DNA of 7,316 bases from an uncultured Bacteroidales bacterium (GCA_934699135.1 CAKUVM010000067.1:1-7316), one strand, 5' to 3'; positions 1-7,316 are shown, counted from the first letter of the stretch. Translations and numbers: made by a program. The notes: generated by a model from the letters alone, not told the origin.

Positions 1-318
1 AAACGAGTTTCTTCTGCAAGCCCGATAAATAACAAAATGTTTTGCCTACCGGGAGAAAACGAAGTCTTGGAGCGGTTAGCAAATCTTTTTGTATCGGGCG
101 ATTTCGGCAGAGTGTCTTGCGAAAGAGGAACAACGTGCAACATTTCGCGGCTGAGCAAGTCTCTCAAAGAAAAATAGAAGAAGCCGTTTACGGGATGGGT
201 GAAAACTTATAATGGAAATGTTGGAATAGGCATCTGGAAATAGCTTTGCTTCTGCTTGCTGATTTAGTAAATATAGACGGAACAGCTTTCTATAAAAGGC
301 AAAAATGATGCTATCGCC
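1..318. other. AT-richer region downstream of the operon, no supportable gene
   Basis: This stretch follows the stop codon of the last operon gene. A hand count gives 126 G+C in bases 1-300 (42%), visibly lower than the genes to its right. On the plus strand, frame 1 is open from the left window edge to a TAG at 175-177 (58 codons). It could be the 3' end of a convergent gene, but I do not recognise the peptide. Frame 3 is open from 33 to 305 except for a TAA at 210-212. On the minus strand one frame is open from about 318 to 79 but has no ATG, GTG or TTG start. No convincing hairpin followed by a T-run is visible, so the operon terminator is not identified. A short perfect inverted repeat (ATTTA-G-TAAAT, 262-272) is too small and AT-rich to count as one. 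I saw no tRNA, ncRNA or transposon end. Confidence 0.5.
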
Positions 319-1509
319 CTACCCCATTTTTTGCGCCATTGCTTGCGCTGCCACGAAAGCCGTGGTCCATGCGGCTTGGAAGTTGAACCCGCCCGTTACA
401 CCGTCAACATCCAACACCTCGCCCGCAAAGAAAAGTCTAGGTTTGCTCTTGCTCTCTAACGTTGACGAGCTTACAGCGGAGAGCGCGACTCCGCCTGCCG
501 TGACGAACTCATCCTTAAAAGGCGCACGCCCGTTTATGCAATAAGAATCGGCAGTGAGAGTCGCCACCAACCTATTGAAATCTTTTTTGCCGATCTCGCA
601 CCAACGTTTTTTTGTCCCATCGGCCAATGCTCGCACGGCAATATATTCCCATAGCCTAGACGACATGCGCTCTGGCCGAGCGTTGGCCACCATTTTGCCT
701 CCATTAGCCTCCGCTATGATTCTCAACTCTTTGAGAACCTGCTCTTCTGTCTCCGAGAGCCAATTTATGACGAGTAGCGCCCGATATTCCGCGGCAGCCA
801 ACTCTCGCGCGGCATAGCTGCTCAGGCGCAAAGTGGCGGGGCCGCTCACCCCCCAATGTGTGAGCAAAAGCGGGCCAGAGGCTCGAAACTTATGGCCAAC
901 CAATGAAAGGGAGACGCTGTCGACCACCGTCCCCATAAGAGAACGCAAACCGTCATCAGCAATGGAAAAGGTAAAAAGGGACGGCACAGGCGAGACAATA
1001 TCGGCCTCTGGCAGTCCGAGCCAGTCTAGCATAGCGCGCCTTGTGGCACCTCCCGTACACACGGCGACAAGCGCGCCACCATCCAAAAGTTCGTCTGGCG
1101 ACTCTAGGCGCACGCCCGTACGTAATTGCACGCCAAGGCGTTGCGCCAAGCCAGTCAGACAGTTGATAATGGACCGCGAGTCTTGCGAAACGGGGAAAAC
1201 GCAATGGTCAGGCTGCGCCACTAGCCTCACGCCCTGCCTCTCGAACCACTCGCAGGCATCAGACGGGCCGAAAGTGTGGAAGAGTTTGCGAAGGAGACGG
1301 TGCCCACGCGGATAAACTTCGGACAAATCTCCCACACCCTCAAACGTGTTGGTGCAATTGCATCGTCCGCCACCAGAGACTAGCACTTTGGACAAGACAT
1401 TAGCACCGCGCTCCAAGATTATGACCTCGTCTTTGGGGCGCATCTGCTTAAGCGTGATGGCCAAGAAAAAGCCCGCGGCTCCGCCGCCCACAACGTATGC
1501 TTTGCTCAT
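319..1509 (-). CDS. HI0933/BaiN-family FAD-dependent flavoprotein (NAD(P)/FAD oxidoreductase)
   Basis: Cytosolic flavoprotein of 396 residues, near the family's usual 400 or so. Seen: an N-terminal dinucleotide-binding glycine motif VVGGGAAG (residues 6-13) with the acidic end of the second strand at E33 (ILER). This is followed by the signature KVLVSGGGRCNCTN (41-54), which is diagnostic of the HI0933 family. The C-terminal FAD-contacting motif GEVLDVDGVTGG (about 363-374) is intact. Known for the family: an FAD-binding Rossmann fold with an inserted domain. Members are annotated as aminoacetone oxidase-like or, in clostridia, BaiN of bile-acid 7-dehydroxylation, but the substrate of most members is unknown and no bile-acid role should be assumed here. 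It is the last gene of the train. Start choice: ATG at 1507-1509 lies 5 bases after the ung stop. In-frame GTG codons at 1516-1518 (forming a GTGA overlap with the ung TGA) and 1519-1521 are alternatives that would add 3 or 4 residues. No Shine-Dalgarno sequence decides between them. Family assignment is secure; substrate is not. Confidence 0.93.
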   Translation of the reverse strand: MSKAYVVGGGAAGFFLAITLKQMRPKDEVIILERGANVLSKVLVSGGGRCNCTNTFEGVGDLSEVYPRGHRLLRKLFHTFGPSDACEWFERQGVRLVAQPDHCVFPVSQDSRSIINCLTGLAQRLGVQLRTGVRLESPDELLDGGALVAVCTGGATRRAMLDWLGLPEADIVSPVPSLFTFSIADDGLRSLMGTVVDSVSLSLVGHKFRASGPLLLTHWGVSGPATLRLSSYAARELAAAEYRALLVINWLSETEEQVLKELRIIAEANGGKMVANARPERMSSRLWEYIAVRALADGTKKRWCEIGKKDFNRLVATLTADSYCINGRAPFKDEFVTAGGVALSAVSSSTLESKSKPRLFFAGEVLDVDGVTGGFNFQAAWTTAFVAAQAMAQKMG

Positions 1510-1514
1510 GGAGT

Positions 1515-2177
1515 TCACCACTCTATGGGGCTGCGCCCCGTTTTGATCAAATAGTCATTTGCCTTGACAAAATGTCCGCAGCCGAAAAAACTGCGATAGG
1601 CCGAGAGGGGCGATGGGTGCGAAGCCGTGAGAACCAGATGGCGCGAGGCGTCGATGAGGGCCGACTTACGAATGGCCGGTGCGCCCCACAGCATGAAGAC
1701 TATGCCAGAGAATGCCTGAGATATTCTGCTTATGACATTGTCGGTAAAAGTCTCCCACCCGCGTCCCTGATGCGAGGCGGGCTGATGGGCGCGGACGGTG
1801 AGCGTGGCGTTGAGCAGCAAGACACCCTGGCGCGCCCAGCGCGTGAGGTCGCCGTCGGGCGGGCATTGGCGACCCGTCTCTTGGCTTATCTCTTTATATA
1901 TGTTGGCAAGAGATGGCGGAATGGGTACTCCCGCAGGGACGGAGAAAGAGAGTCCCATGGCCTGCCCGTCTCCGTGGTAAGGGTCTTGCCCCAAGATGAC
2001 CACTTTTAGATTCTCTGGGGGGCAGGCATCGAAAGCATTGAAAATCTGACGGGCAGGAGGGAAGACCTGCGTGGTGGAATATTCAGCCCTGACAAAATCT
2101 GTCAGAGGCTTAAAATATGGGGCGTCGAACTCCGGTTGGAGGAGAGACTGCCATTGTGGTGAAATTCTGACGTTCAT
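1515..2177 (-). CDS. ung: Uracil-DNA glycosylase, family 1 (UDG)
   Basis: Removes uracil from DNA by cleaving the N-glycosidic bond, the first step of base excision repair after cytosine deamination or dUMP incorporation. It has 220 residues, full length for a family 1 enzyme. Seen: the water-activating motif GQDPYHGDGQAMGLSF with the catalytic Asp at 65 and the pocket-shielding Tyr at 67; LLLNATLTVR with the uracil-recognising Asn at 123; the SHQGRGWETFTD segment around 135-146; and HPSPLSAYR, with catalytic His 187 and the DNA-intercalating Leu 191. The C-terminus FFGCGHFVKAND...PIEW is also typical. All key residues are present, so the enzyme should be active. The ATG overlaps the stop codon of the upstream AsmA-like gene by 4 bases (ATGA), and no Shine-Dalgarno sequence is visible, which favours translational coupling. 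The neighbours are envelope and flavoprotein genes, so its place here looks like operon sharing and not a repair cluster. Confidence 0.98.
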   Translation of the reverse strand: MNVRISPQWQSLLQPEFDAPYFKPLTDFVRAEYSTTQVFPPARQIFNAFDACPPENLKVVILGQDPYHGDGQAMGLSFSVPAGVPIPPSLANIYKEISQETGRQCPPDGDLTRWARQGVLLLNATLTVRAHQPASHQGRGWETFTDNVISRISQAFSGIVFMLWGAPAIRKSALIDASRHLVLTASHPSPLSAYRSFFGCGHFVKANDYLIKTGRSPIEW

Positions 2178-5100
2178 TGCGCTAATGGTTTGGAGGCTGA
2201 AGAATCCGACACAGAGACGGACGCGGAATCCGGCACAGCCTCGGCCAACTGCGCACGTCGCGCCCTTTCGGCCTCGCGGATCTCCTCTTCAGTGGCCTCG
2301 TCAGACTCAACGACAACGGCAAAGCGCGGGTTCGCATCCAATCCTTTCATCGTCTTGAAAAAGTCTGGCATCGGCTGGCCGGAGAGGATATAGGAGTCTC
2401 GCAAAACGGCCATACGCATCATGAGCGACGCCGTGTCATTTCGCGCCATTTTCTCGGTCGTGACCTGTTTTTTCAGCTTTGCCGTAGTAATGTCCACGTT
2501 GAAATTGCTGGGGGAACCAACGATATTTACTCCGGCTTTGAATGGCAATGGACTCTTCAGAACCGAAATATGGTATTTCATGTTCATGTTAAGATCTTGA
2601 CTGCCACCAATGGCGAGACGGTAACGATCTATGTTGACCACAAAGGGCAAGACCTGAACGCGGCCAGAATCTAACAACACATTGAGCGACAAGGTGTCAA
2701 TGACATTCTTATCCTTGTTTTTGAACATTAGCTTCTTGCCAATCTTGCGGAAATCGTCATTCTCCATAAGCGTGAGCTTCTGCCCCCCAAGGTGTATGGC
2801 CGCCCTGGCCGTGGAGGGGACTACGGTCATAGAGCTATCTAACTCAACCTCCGCCGCAAAATAGCAGTCGAGCTTGCCTTTCATTGGCTTTAGCGCAGGC
2901 AAAAGGGAGTCGAGATGCAACGCAGAGGTCAGCGTGGCAATATCCGCCCTCTCCCATCGCGAGAAGATGTTGGCTCTTGCCTTTCGGGCGTGCGGCCAAG
3001 CCTTGTAGGCGAGTGTGGTGATGGTCTTGGCGCTTCCCATTGAGAACGAGAGGTTGGTCATATGCGCAGCCCCACCTTTTGTCTTGACCACGCCACGAAC
3101 GTTGGAGAGCGAAAGCTTATCCCACAAAAACGTGCCGACACGCGCGTCGACGCTCAACATAATATGCCGCGGCACAAGAATCATAGTGGGCGGCAGCCCG
3201 GCCCCCAGAGCCACATGGACAGAATCTGCCACGCTGGCAACCACCACGGTGTCAAGGGCCTCGGCACTGACTTGCCGCGCCATGGCGGCGGAGTCTGTGA
3301 CTATTGACGCCAATATTTGATTGCAGTCGATGGTGTCGGCAACGGTTTGGATATTGAAAAGCATAGGTTTGCGTCTCTTCAGCGAACTGAAGAGATTGCC
3401 AATATGCCCAGTGGCAGCAAGACTAGACCTTCCTACTCTGACCTTGACGCGTTCCACTGCGACGGAATCTCCGTGGAGCGATATGCGGATGTCGTCTGTC
3501 TTGACAGGAAGGGATAAGACAGGACTCTTGAGCCCAAGATGGTCATATTCTAGGATCGCGGAAGTATGCCACGAAGTGTCAGAGACCGCCGACTGATGAG
3601 CCGATATGTGCAACCCGCGGCCAAATGTCCTATTCCCTATGATACCCGCAAAAACAGTATCGACGCGTAAATCGTGCGTGGCCATGGGGCGTGACGGCAT
3701 ATCAGGAACCGGCTCCAGGTGATCCGTCGTACGGATGTTTTTGGCGAAGACTGCGATACTGTCCGCCCTGAAGAAAGCCCTACTTACCTGGATATTGCCT
3801 GTCAGGGGCACAATGCGCATTGTGTCCTGCAGAAAGGCGGAGCGCACATCTACCTTGCCATTGCGGACGTTTAGCGCCATACGGCCCGCTTTCACCTGTA
3901 GGCTCTCCAAAACACTCTTGACCTCAATGACGCGGTCAGTCTTCATTGTAAGCGACGCCTTGACATCCACGTCAAGACCCAAAGAGTCGTTTCGTATGCA
4001 CATTTTGTCAACGCTCACGTAGCCATCCAATTTGGCATGGCCATAGTTTCGGCGCATGACATCCTCGACGGAGAAGAGAGTACGCACATTGGCATCGACG
4101 ATGCCGCTCATGACGGTGTTGTCGAAGGGTATGACCCGCTGCAGATTGTTCAGATCGACGTGGGCCTTTATGTCGCAATCCATCAGGGCTTGTGATAGCA
4201 GGCGCGAGACGCGCACCACGGCAGAGATCTCCGACCGTCCTCCCTTGAAGTGGAAAATGTCAAGATTTACATAGGAAGAGTCTGGCAAACTCTTGTCAAT
4301 TAACATATTAAAATCGGCAGTCACATCCTCAATCTCATCAGGGCGACCCTCATACTGAGCCCGTATCTTGTCAAGAAACGCCTTGCCGCTAATGACCGGC
4401 AACTCGCTGGCAGAGGCACGACCCACGACAGCGCCCTTTAAATCCACAGCACCCTGCTTGACCTCCACCGGCGTGCTGACCACACTCTTGGGAATGGCCG
4501 CAAAAAGCTTTTCGGCGCTAGGGGAGTTAAGACAATAATTGACATTGACGTACGCCCCTGTCGAATCAGGACGGATCCAACCATCCAGATCAATGTCGGC
4601 AGATGCCAACTTGAGGCAGACGTCACCGAGATCGTATCGCAACGAGTCTCCATCGTAGGCCACGCGGCCACTTAGCCCCACAGGCATCTTGCGGAGGTAT
4701 CGGACATCTTTATGCCCCAAAGAGACTCGGCGCGCATCAAAATCAATATCCGCGTCAAAACAGTCAAGCGCCAAGTCTCCGCCAATGTTGAGGTTAAGAC
4801 TGTCAATGAAAAGCCCCATCTGATCAGGACGGCTGAAATATGCCACACGGCCGTCCGTCACGCAGAAATGGCCCACACTGACCCGCCTGGAGGAAGACGA
4901 CGTATCGGCCTGCCCTGACGGGCGCAACACGTCCCACCCCGCGCGCCCAGCCGAATCGGTGATGAGCCGCAGACGTGGTCGCTCAAGACGCACCAAGCCA
5001 ATATTGACGTCTTCGCCACCGCCGAAAAGATATTTGACAAGGTTTAGACCCACAATTAGATGGTCGACTTGCGCCAAGGTGTCGCGCCGCATACGCAAGC

Positions 5101-5410
5101 TGTCGGCCACGGCCGGCACACTGTCTGCCAACAGAGACGGCCGATGGTGAAAGGCGTTGGAGACTATGACACAAGAATCTAGCTTGACACCCACATATGG
5201 GAAAGAGCGGAAAAAAGCCCCCTCGGCATGGGCTATGCTCACGTCGGCATCAAGATACTCCGTGGCGTAGCCCTTGATGATGGGCATGAGCCGGCCGTTG
5301 GTCAAGAAGAGATTAACCACCGCGATTATGGCAAGAAAGACGAACGCAAAAACGGCCGTTAGCGCGAGCAAAGCACGGCGCACGACTATCCACAACTTGG
5401 TCTTTTTCAT
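2174..5410 (-). CDS. Large AsmA-like inner-membrane protein
   Basis: A 1078-residue protein. Seen: a short basic N-terminus (KKTK, then RR at 11-12), one hydrophobic segment at about residues 13-36 that should anchor it in the inner membrane, then a very long periplasmic region. That region is rich in alternating hydrophobic and polar beta-strand patterns, with many 'D..L....G.V.' repeats. Residues about 879-977 resemble the AsmA C-terminal domain: a short helical MENDDFRKIGKKL stretch, then a strand-rich segment with IGGSQDLNMNMKYHISV and a GSPSNFNVDI ending. Known: AsmA-superfamily proteins form long beta-rich grooves and are linked to phospholipid transport or outer-membrane homeostasis. 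The exact role of Bacteroidota members is not settled. After the domain comes a helical linker and then a charged tail (about 1035-1058, Glu/Arg/Ala-rich), ending in a Ser/Ala-rich segment. The ATG overlaps the dacB-like stop by 4 bases and the gene ends in an ATGA overlap with ung. TamB is less likely because I see no TamB-type C-terminal domain. Family call is good; cargo is unknown. Confidence 0.85.
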   Translation of the reverse strand: MKKTKLWIVVRRALLALTAVFAFVFLAIIAVVNLFLTNGRLMPIIKGYATEYLDADVSIAHAEGAFFRSFPYVGVKLDSCVIVSNAFHHRPSLLADSVPAVADSLRMRRDTLAQVDHLIVGLNLVKYLFGGGEDVNIGLVRLERPRLRLITDSAGRAGWDVLRPSGQADTSSSSRRVSVGHFCVTDGRVAYFSRPDQMGLFIDSLNLNIGGDLALDCFDADIDFDARRVSLGHKDVRYLRKMPVGLSGRVAYDGDSLRYDLGDVCLKLASADIDLDGWIRPDSTGAYVNVNYCLNSPSAEKLFAAIPKSVVSTPVEVKQGAVDLKGAVVGRASASELPVISGKAFLDKIRAQYEGRPDEIEDVTADFNMLIDKSLPDSSYVNLDIFHFKGGRSEISAVVRVSRLLSQALMDCDIKAHVDLNNLQRVIPFDNTVMSGIVDANVRTLFSVEDVMRRNYGHAKLDGYVSVDKMCIRNDSLGLDVDVKASLTMKTDRVIEVKSVLESLQVKAGRMALNVRNGKVDVRSAFLQDTMRIVPLTGNIQVSRAFFRADSIAVFAKNIRTTDHLEPVPDMPSRPMATHDLRVDTVFAGIIGNRTFGRGLHISAHQSAVSDTSWHTSAILEYDHLGLKSPVLSLPVKTDDIRISLHGDSVAVERVKVRVGRSSLAATGHIGNLFSSLKRRKPMLFNIQTVADTIDCNQILASIVTDSAAMARQVSAEALDTVVVASVADSVHVALGAGLPPTMILVPRHIMLSVDARVGTFLWDKLSLSNVRGVVKTKGGAAHMTNLSFSMGSAKTITTLAYKAWPHARKARANIFSRWERADIATLTSALHLDSLLPALKPMKGKLDCYFAAEVELDSSMTVVPSTARAAIHLGGQKLTLMENDDFRKIGKKLMFKNKDKNVIDTLSLNVLLDSGRVQVLPFVVNIDRYRLAIGGSQDLNMNMKYHISVLKSPLPFKAGVNIVGSPSNFNVDITTAKLKKQVTTEKMARNDTASLMMRMAVLRDSYILSGQPMPDFFKTMKGLDANPRFAVVVESDEATEEEIREAERARRAQLAEAVPDSASVSVSDSSASKPLAQ

Positions 5411-6801
5411 TTAGCTGTATTGAATATCGTTGTCAGCCAATCTACAATTTTGGTCCGAACCGCGTGCGGTGTCTCGGAAAAATGATTCGCAATGACGCAG
5501 AAAGCCACCTCGACGCCACTCTTGGCCGTCATGAACCCGGCATAGGCCACGACACCCGTCATGGTGCCGCTCTTGGCCCTGACGTTGCCGGCAAGCGGCG
5601 ATCCCTTGCCGAGGTGCGCCCACGTGCCCTCCACACCCATGCGCGGCAAGGTGGACTTGAAATCGGCCCCGCAAGAGGAACGCGACATGGAGCGCAACAA
5701 GGTTACGACAGAAGACGCGGACACCTCGTTGAACGGCGAGAGCCCTGAACCATCGTGAAGTTTGACATTGAGCCCGGCATTGGCCTCCCAAAAATCAGAC
5801 ACGGCCTCGGCCGCACCTTTCCACGAAGCCCTGACGGAGCCGCCACGCGTGCTCAGGCTAAAGGCCAAGGCATCGGCAAAAAGATTGACACTGTGCACAT
5901 TAGTCTGCCTGGCTATCTCAAGCAAAGTCGGCGAGCTTTGGACATACAGGACAGAATCCGCCCCACAACCATCGCGGAGAGCCACGGAACCGACAGCTAT
6001 GCCACGACGCGTCAACAACGCCGCCAAATGGCGCGCATAAGAGACCTCCGGACTAGGCATTGTGGCCGACACCCGAAACGCCTTGCGCCCTTGCGGAAGC
6101 TCGCCAGTGACATACCACAAGCTGTCGCCTGCCAAGAAGACACTGCTCTTGTCAGTCCCGCCACGATAAGATCGGACAAAAGAGCGCGGACGGAAAGCCC
6201 CCATAGATGGGACAACAGAATCTACGCGGCAAAGACCGCCCGCACTTCCCAGGGTGTTAAAATACAGGTTCACAGCATTGTCGGCAAACATGACGACTGT
6301 TGGTGTGGCCCCATAGTAATTTCCCATATCCTCCCAAAGCCTCTTGTCACAATACGGGGCCTCTGGGCTAAGAGAGCCGTCTATGCACAAGAGTGAGAGC
6401 GAATCTGCCCCCGCGGAGCGGAGACTAGCGGCAACAGAATCGGCCATTGCGGTGAATGACGCATCGTGGAAATAGCGCGAATCTGGAGTCGGGTCAAAAC
6501 CGCCATGAACCGTAAGGACACGTCCTGTCGGCCCCTGGCCAAGACAGAAACTGGTTGTGAGACGCGCGCCTGGCCCCAAAAGCCTCATGGCGGCCCCTGT
6601 GGTGAAAAGTTTTGTGACGGAGGCCGGACACATGCGACGCTCGGCGTCGAAAGCGTACAAGACGCGCCCGTCGGACACCCTGACCACACAAGCCGACATT
6701 GACGCGCCCTCGGCCAAAGGCAGCGGCCGCCTCTCTTGCGCAACGGCCACGCCGGCATGGCACACCGCCAAGACGAGGCTAAAGACGAAAACAGACCTCA
6801 T
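5407..6801 (-). CDS. dacB: PBP4-type D-alanyl-D-alanine carboxypeptidase/endopeptidase (peptidase S13)
   Basis: Periplasmic low-molecular-mass penicillin-binding protein that removes terminal D-Ala from stem peptides and/or cuts peptide cross-links, remodelling peptidoglycan. It has 464 residues. Seen: a signal peptide (MRSVFVFSLVLAVCHAGVAVA, likely cut after the AVA at 19-21). All three active-site motifs are in family order: SVTK at 61-64 with the nucleophile Ser 61, SVN at 304-306, and KSG at 410-412 (KSG replaces the more common KTG). The conserved DGSGLS at 350-355 is also present. The roughly 240-residue gap between SxxK and SxN matches the inserted domain II/III that defines the S13/PBP4 class and rules out PBP5-type enzymes. 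The mature part carries seven cysteines (38, 58, 139, 151, 191, 279, 377), rather many for a periplasmic hydrolase. The ATG overlaps the stop of the upstream gene by 4 bases and the gene's own stop overlaps the AsmA-like start the same way. The symbol is by family resemblance. Confidence 0.94.
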   Translation of the reverse strand: MRSVFVFSLVLAVCHAGVAVAQERRPLPLAEGASMSACVVRVSDGRVLYAFDAERRMCPASVTKLFTTGAAMRLLGPGARLTTSFCLGQGPTGRVLTVHGGFDPTPDSRYFHDASFTAMADSVAASLRSAGADSLSLLCIDGSLSPEAPYCDKRLWEDMGNYYGATPTVVMFADNAVNLYFNTLGSAGGLCRVDSVVPSMGAFRPRSFVRSYRGGTDKSSVFLAGDSLWYVTGELPQGRKAFRVSATMPSPEVSYARHLAALLTRRGIAVGSVALRDGCGADSVLYVQSSPTLLEIARQTNVHSVNLFADALAFSLSTRGGSVRASWKGAAEAVSDFWEANAGLNVKLHDGSGLSPFNEVSASSVVTLLRSMSRSSCGADFKSTLPRMGVEGTWAHLGKGSPLAGNVRAKSGTMTGVVAYAGFMTAKSGVEVAFCVIANHFSETPHAVRTKIVDWLTTIFNTAK

Positions 6802-7316
6802 TGCATCTGCGCGTCAAGTTCCTCTTTTTGTCGTTGCCGGTCAATGAGGTAGGAGAACATATGGCTTGCCATGTCCTTTTCGGGCTGCAGCCTTTGCGCC
6901 TTGCCACCGTCAGCAGACTCAATAATGTCCAAGGCCTTGGAACACCACAACGAGGCCGTGTCGGGATAGTCGGCTCGCTCGTAGGACAACGCCAAATTGA
7001 GTGCGGCCCTAACCCTCTCGGTCACATTGGACGACTGCGCCACAACGCGCCCCCAAAGGTTTTGCGCCTCGTCCCACCTGCCCTCATCAACCCAAGCGGC
7101 GGCCGACATCATATCAGCGTCGGACGACACATACAAGGAACGGACCACCCTCTGCCAGGCGGGGATGAACGCATTGGCCAGACAGCCGCCTACGTATTCG
7201 GCCTGCTCCTCATATCGCTGGCGGAGTTGCGGAAGCTTCCCCGCCACCGCGGCCGGATTGACATCGCAAACAGAGAAAAGGAGGGTGTCCTGCCTCGGAT
7301 CAAGAGGGGCTTGCAG
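6798..7316 (-). CDS. DUF6340-like helical repeat (TPR-like) protein, 5' part missing
   Basis: This is the 3' part of a gene. The frame is open to the right window edge, giving 172 visible codons. A GTG at 7245-7247 is in frame, but the 23 codons upstream of it are also open and read as ordinary protein, so the true start lies outside the window. Seen: a helix-rich sequence with a TPR-like pattern, notably AAAWVDEGRWDEAQNLWGRVV followed by RVRAALNLALSYERADYPDTASLW and a further helix, which looks like consecutive helical hairpins. Before them, a segment ending in IPAWQRVVRSLY resembles the conserved core of Bacteroidota DUF6340 lipoproteins, as I recall it. If so, the missing part should carry a lipoprotein signal peptide and the protein would sit at the envelope. 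No enzymatic function is known for that family. The gene precedes dacB with a 4-base ATGA overlap, so it is probably co-transcribed with the envelope genes. The TPR-like fold is likely; the family name is tentative. Confidence 0.72.
   Translation of the reverse strand: MQAPLDPRQDTLLFSVCDVNPAAVAGKLPQLRQRYEEQAEYVGGCLANAFIPAWQRVVRSLYVSSDADMMSAAAWVDEGRWDEAQNLWGRVVAQSSNVTERVRAALNLALSYERADYPDTASLWCSKALDIIESADGGKAQRLQPEKDMASHMFSYLIDRQRQKEELDAQMQ

Noticed and set aside
241..248. TAGCTTTG, a match to the Bacteroidota -7 promoter element (TAnnTTTG) on the plus strand
   Set aside because: There is only a weak TTG about 17 bases upstream, and it points into the antisense strand of the flavoprotein with no gene to drive. 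A chance match is likely.
262..272. Short inverted repeat ATTTA-G-TAAAT as a terminator or operator
   Set aside because: Five AT-only base pairs around a one-base centre cannot form a stable hairpin, and no T-run follows. No other evidence supports it.
833..1315. Plus-strand 160-codon open frame opposite the HI0933-type flavoprotein
   Set aside because: It is antisense to a well-supported gene, is rich in Arg/Ser/Pro and has no motif.
319..1509. Bile-acid 7-dehydroxylation role implied by the BaiN name
   Set aside because: There is no other bai-type gene in the window and the family is widespread in bacteria without that pathway. Only the flavoprotein family is supported.
1497..2009. Plus-strand 170-codon open frame opposite ung
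   Set aside because: It is antisense to a complete, motif-verified uracil-DNA glycosylase and its composition is that of a shadow frame.
5755..6396. Plus-strand 213-codon open frame opposite the dacB-like gene
   Set aside because: It lies wholly antisense to a gene with all catalytic motifs intact. The peptide is Arg/Pro/Thr-rich without recognisable domains, as expected from the complement of GC-rich coding DNA.
1..7316. Search for CRISPR repeats, tRNAs, transposases, toxin-antitoxin or phage-defence genes
   Set aside because: No regularly spaced repeats, cloverleaf-like segments, transposase motifs or small paired genes were seen. The coding space is filled by five housekeeping or envelope genes.

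Overview
The window looks like chromosomal DNA from a member of the Bacteroidota, most likely Bacteroidales. The evidence is the set of gene families (a large Bacteroidota-type AsmA-like protein, a PBP4-class peptidase and a protein resembling DUF6340), together with no recognisable Shine-Dalgarno sequence upstream of any start I checked. The species cannot be fixed by eye.

Layout: bases 319-7316 are one dense gene train, entirely on the minus strand. In transcription order (right to left) it contains: (1) the 3' part of a helical, TPR-like gene of the DUF6340 kind, cut by the right window edge; (2) a dacB/PBP4-type D-Ala-D-Ala carboxypeptidase/endopeptidase; (3) a 1078-residue AsmA-like inner-membrane protein; (4) ung, a family 1 uracil-DNA glycosylase; (5) an HI0933/BaiN-type FAD flavoprotein. 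The first three junctions are all 4-base ATGA overlaps, and the fourth can be read as a GTGA overlap. There is essentially no non-coding DNA inside the train, so it is very probably one operon with translational coupling. Its promoter lies beyond the right edge.

Bases 1-318, downstream of the operon's last stop codon, are AT-richer (126 G+C in the first 300 bases, 42%, by hand count) and contain no gene I can support. Two weak plus-strand reading frames there could be the end of a gene entering from the left or a decayed remnant.

Function: the first three genes concern the cell envelope (peptidoglycan trimming by PBP4; AsmA-type proteins are linked to lipid and outer-membrane homeostasis; the DUF6340-like protein is of unknown function). 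The last two are housekeeping: uracil removal from DNA and a flavoprotein of uncertain substrate. I found no RNA gene, CRISPR array, insertion sequence, phage gene or defence system, and nothing that amounts to an undescribed system. The most notable points are the coupled arrangement, the charged tail of the AsmA-like protein and the unexplained left edge.
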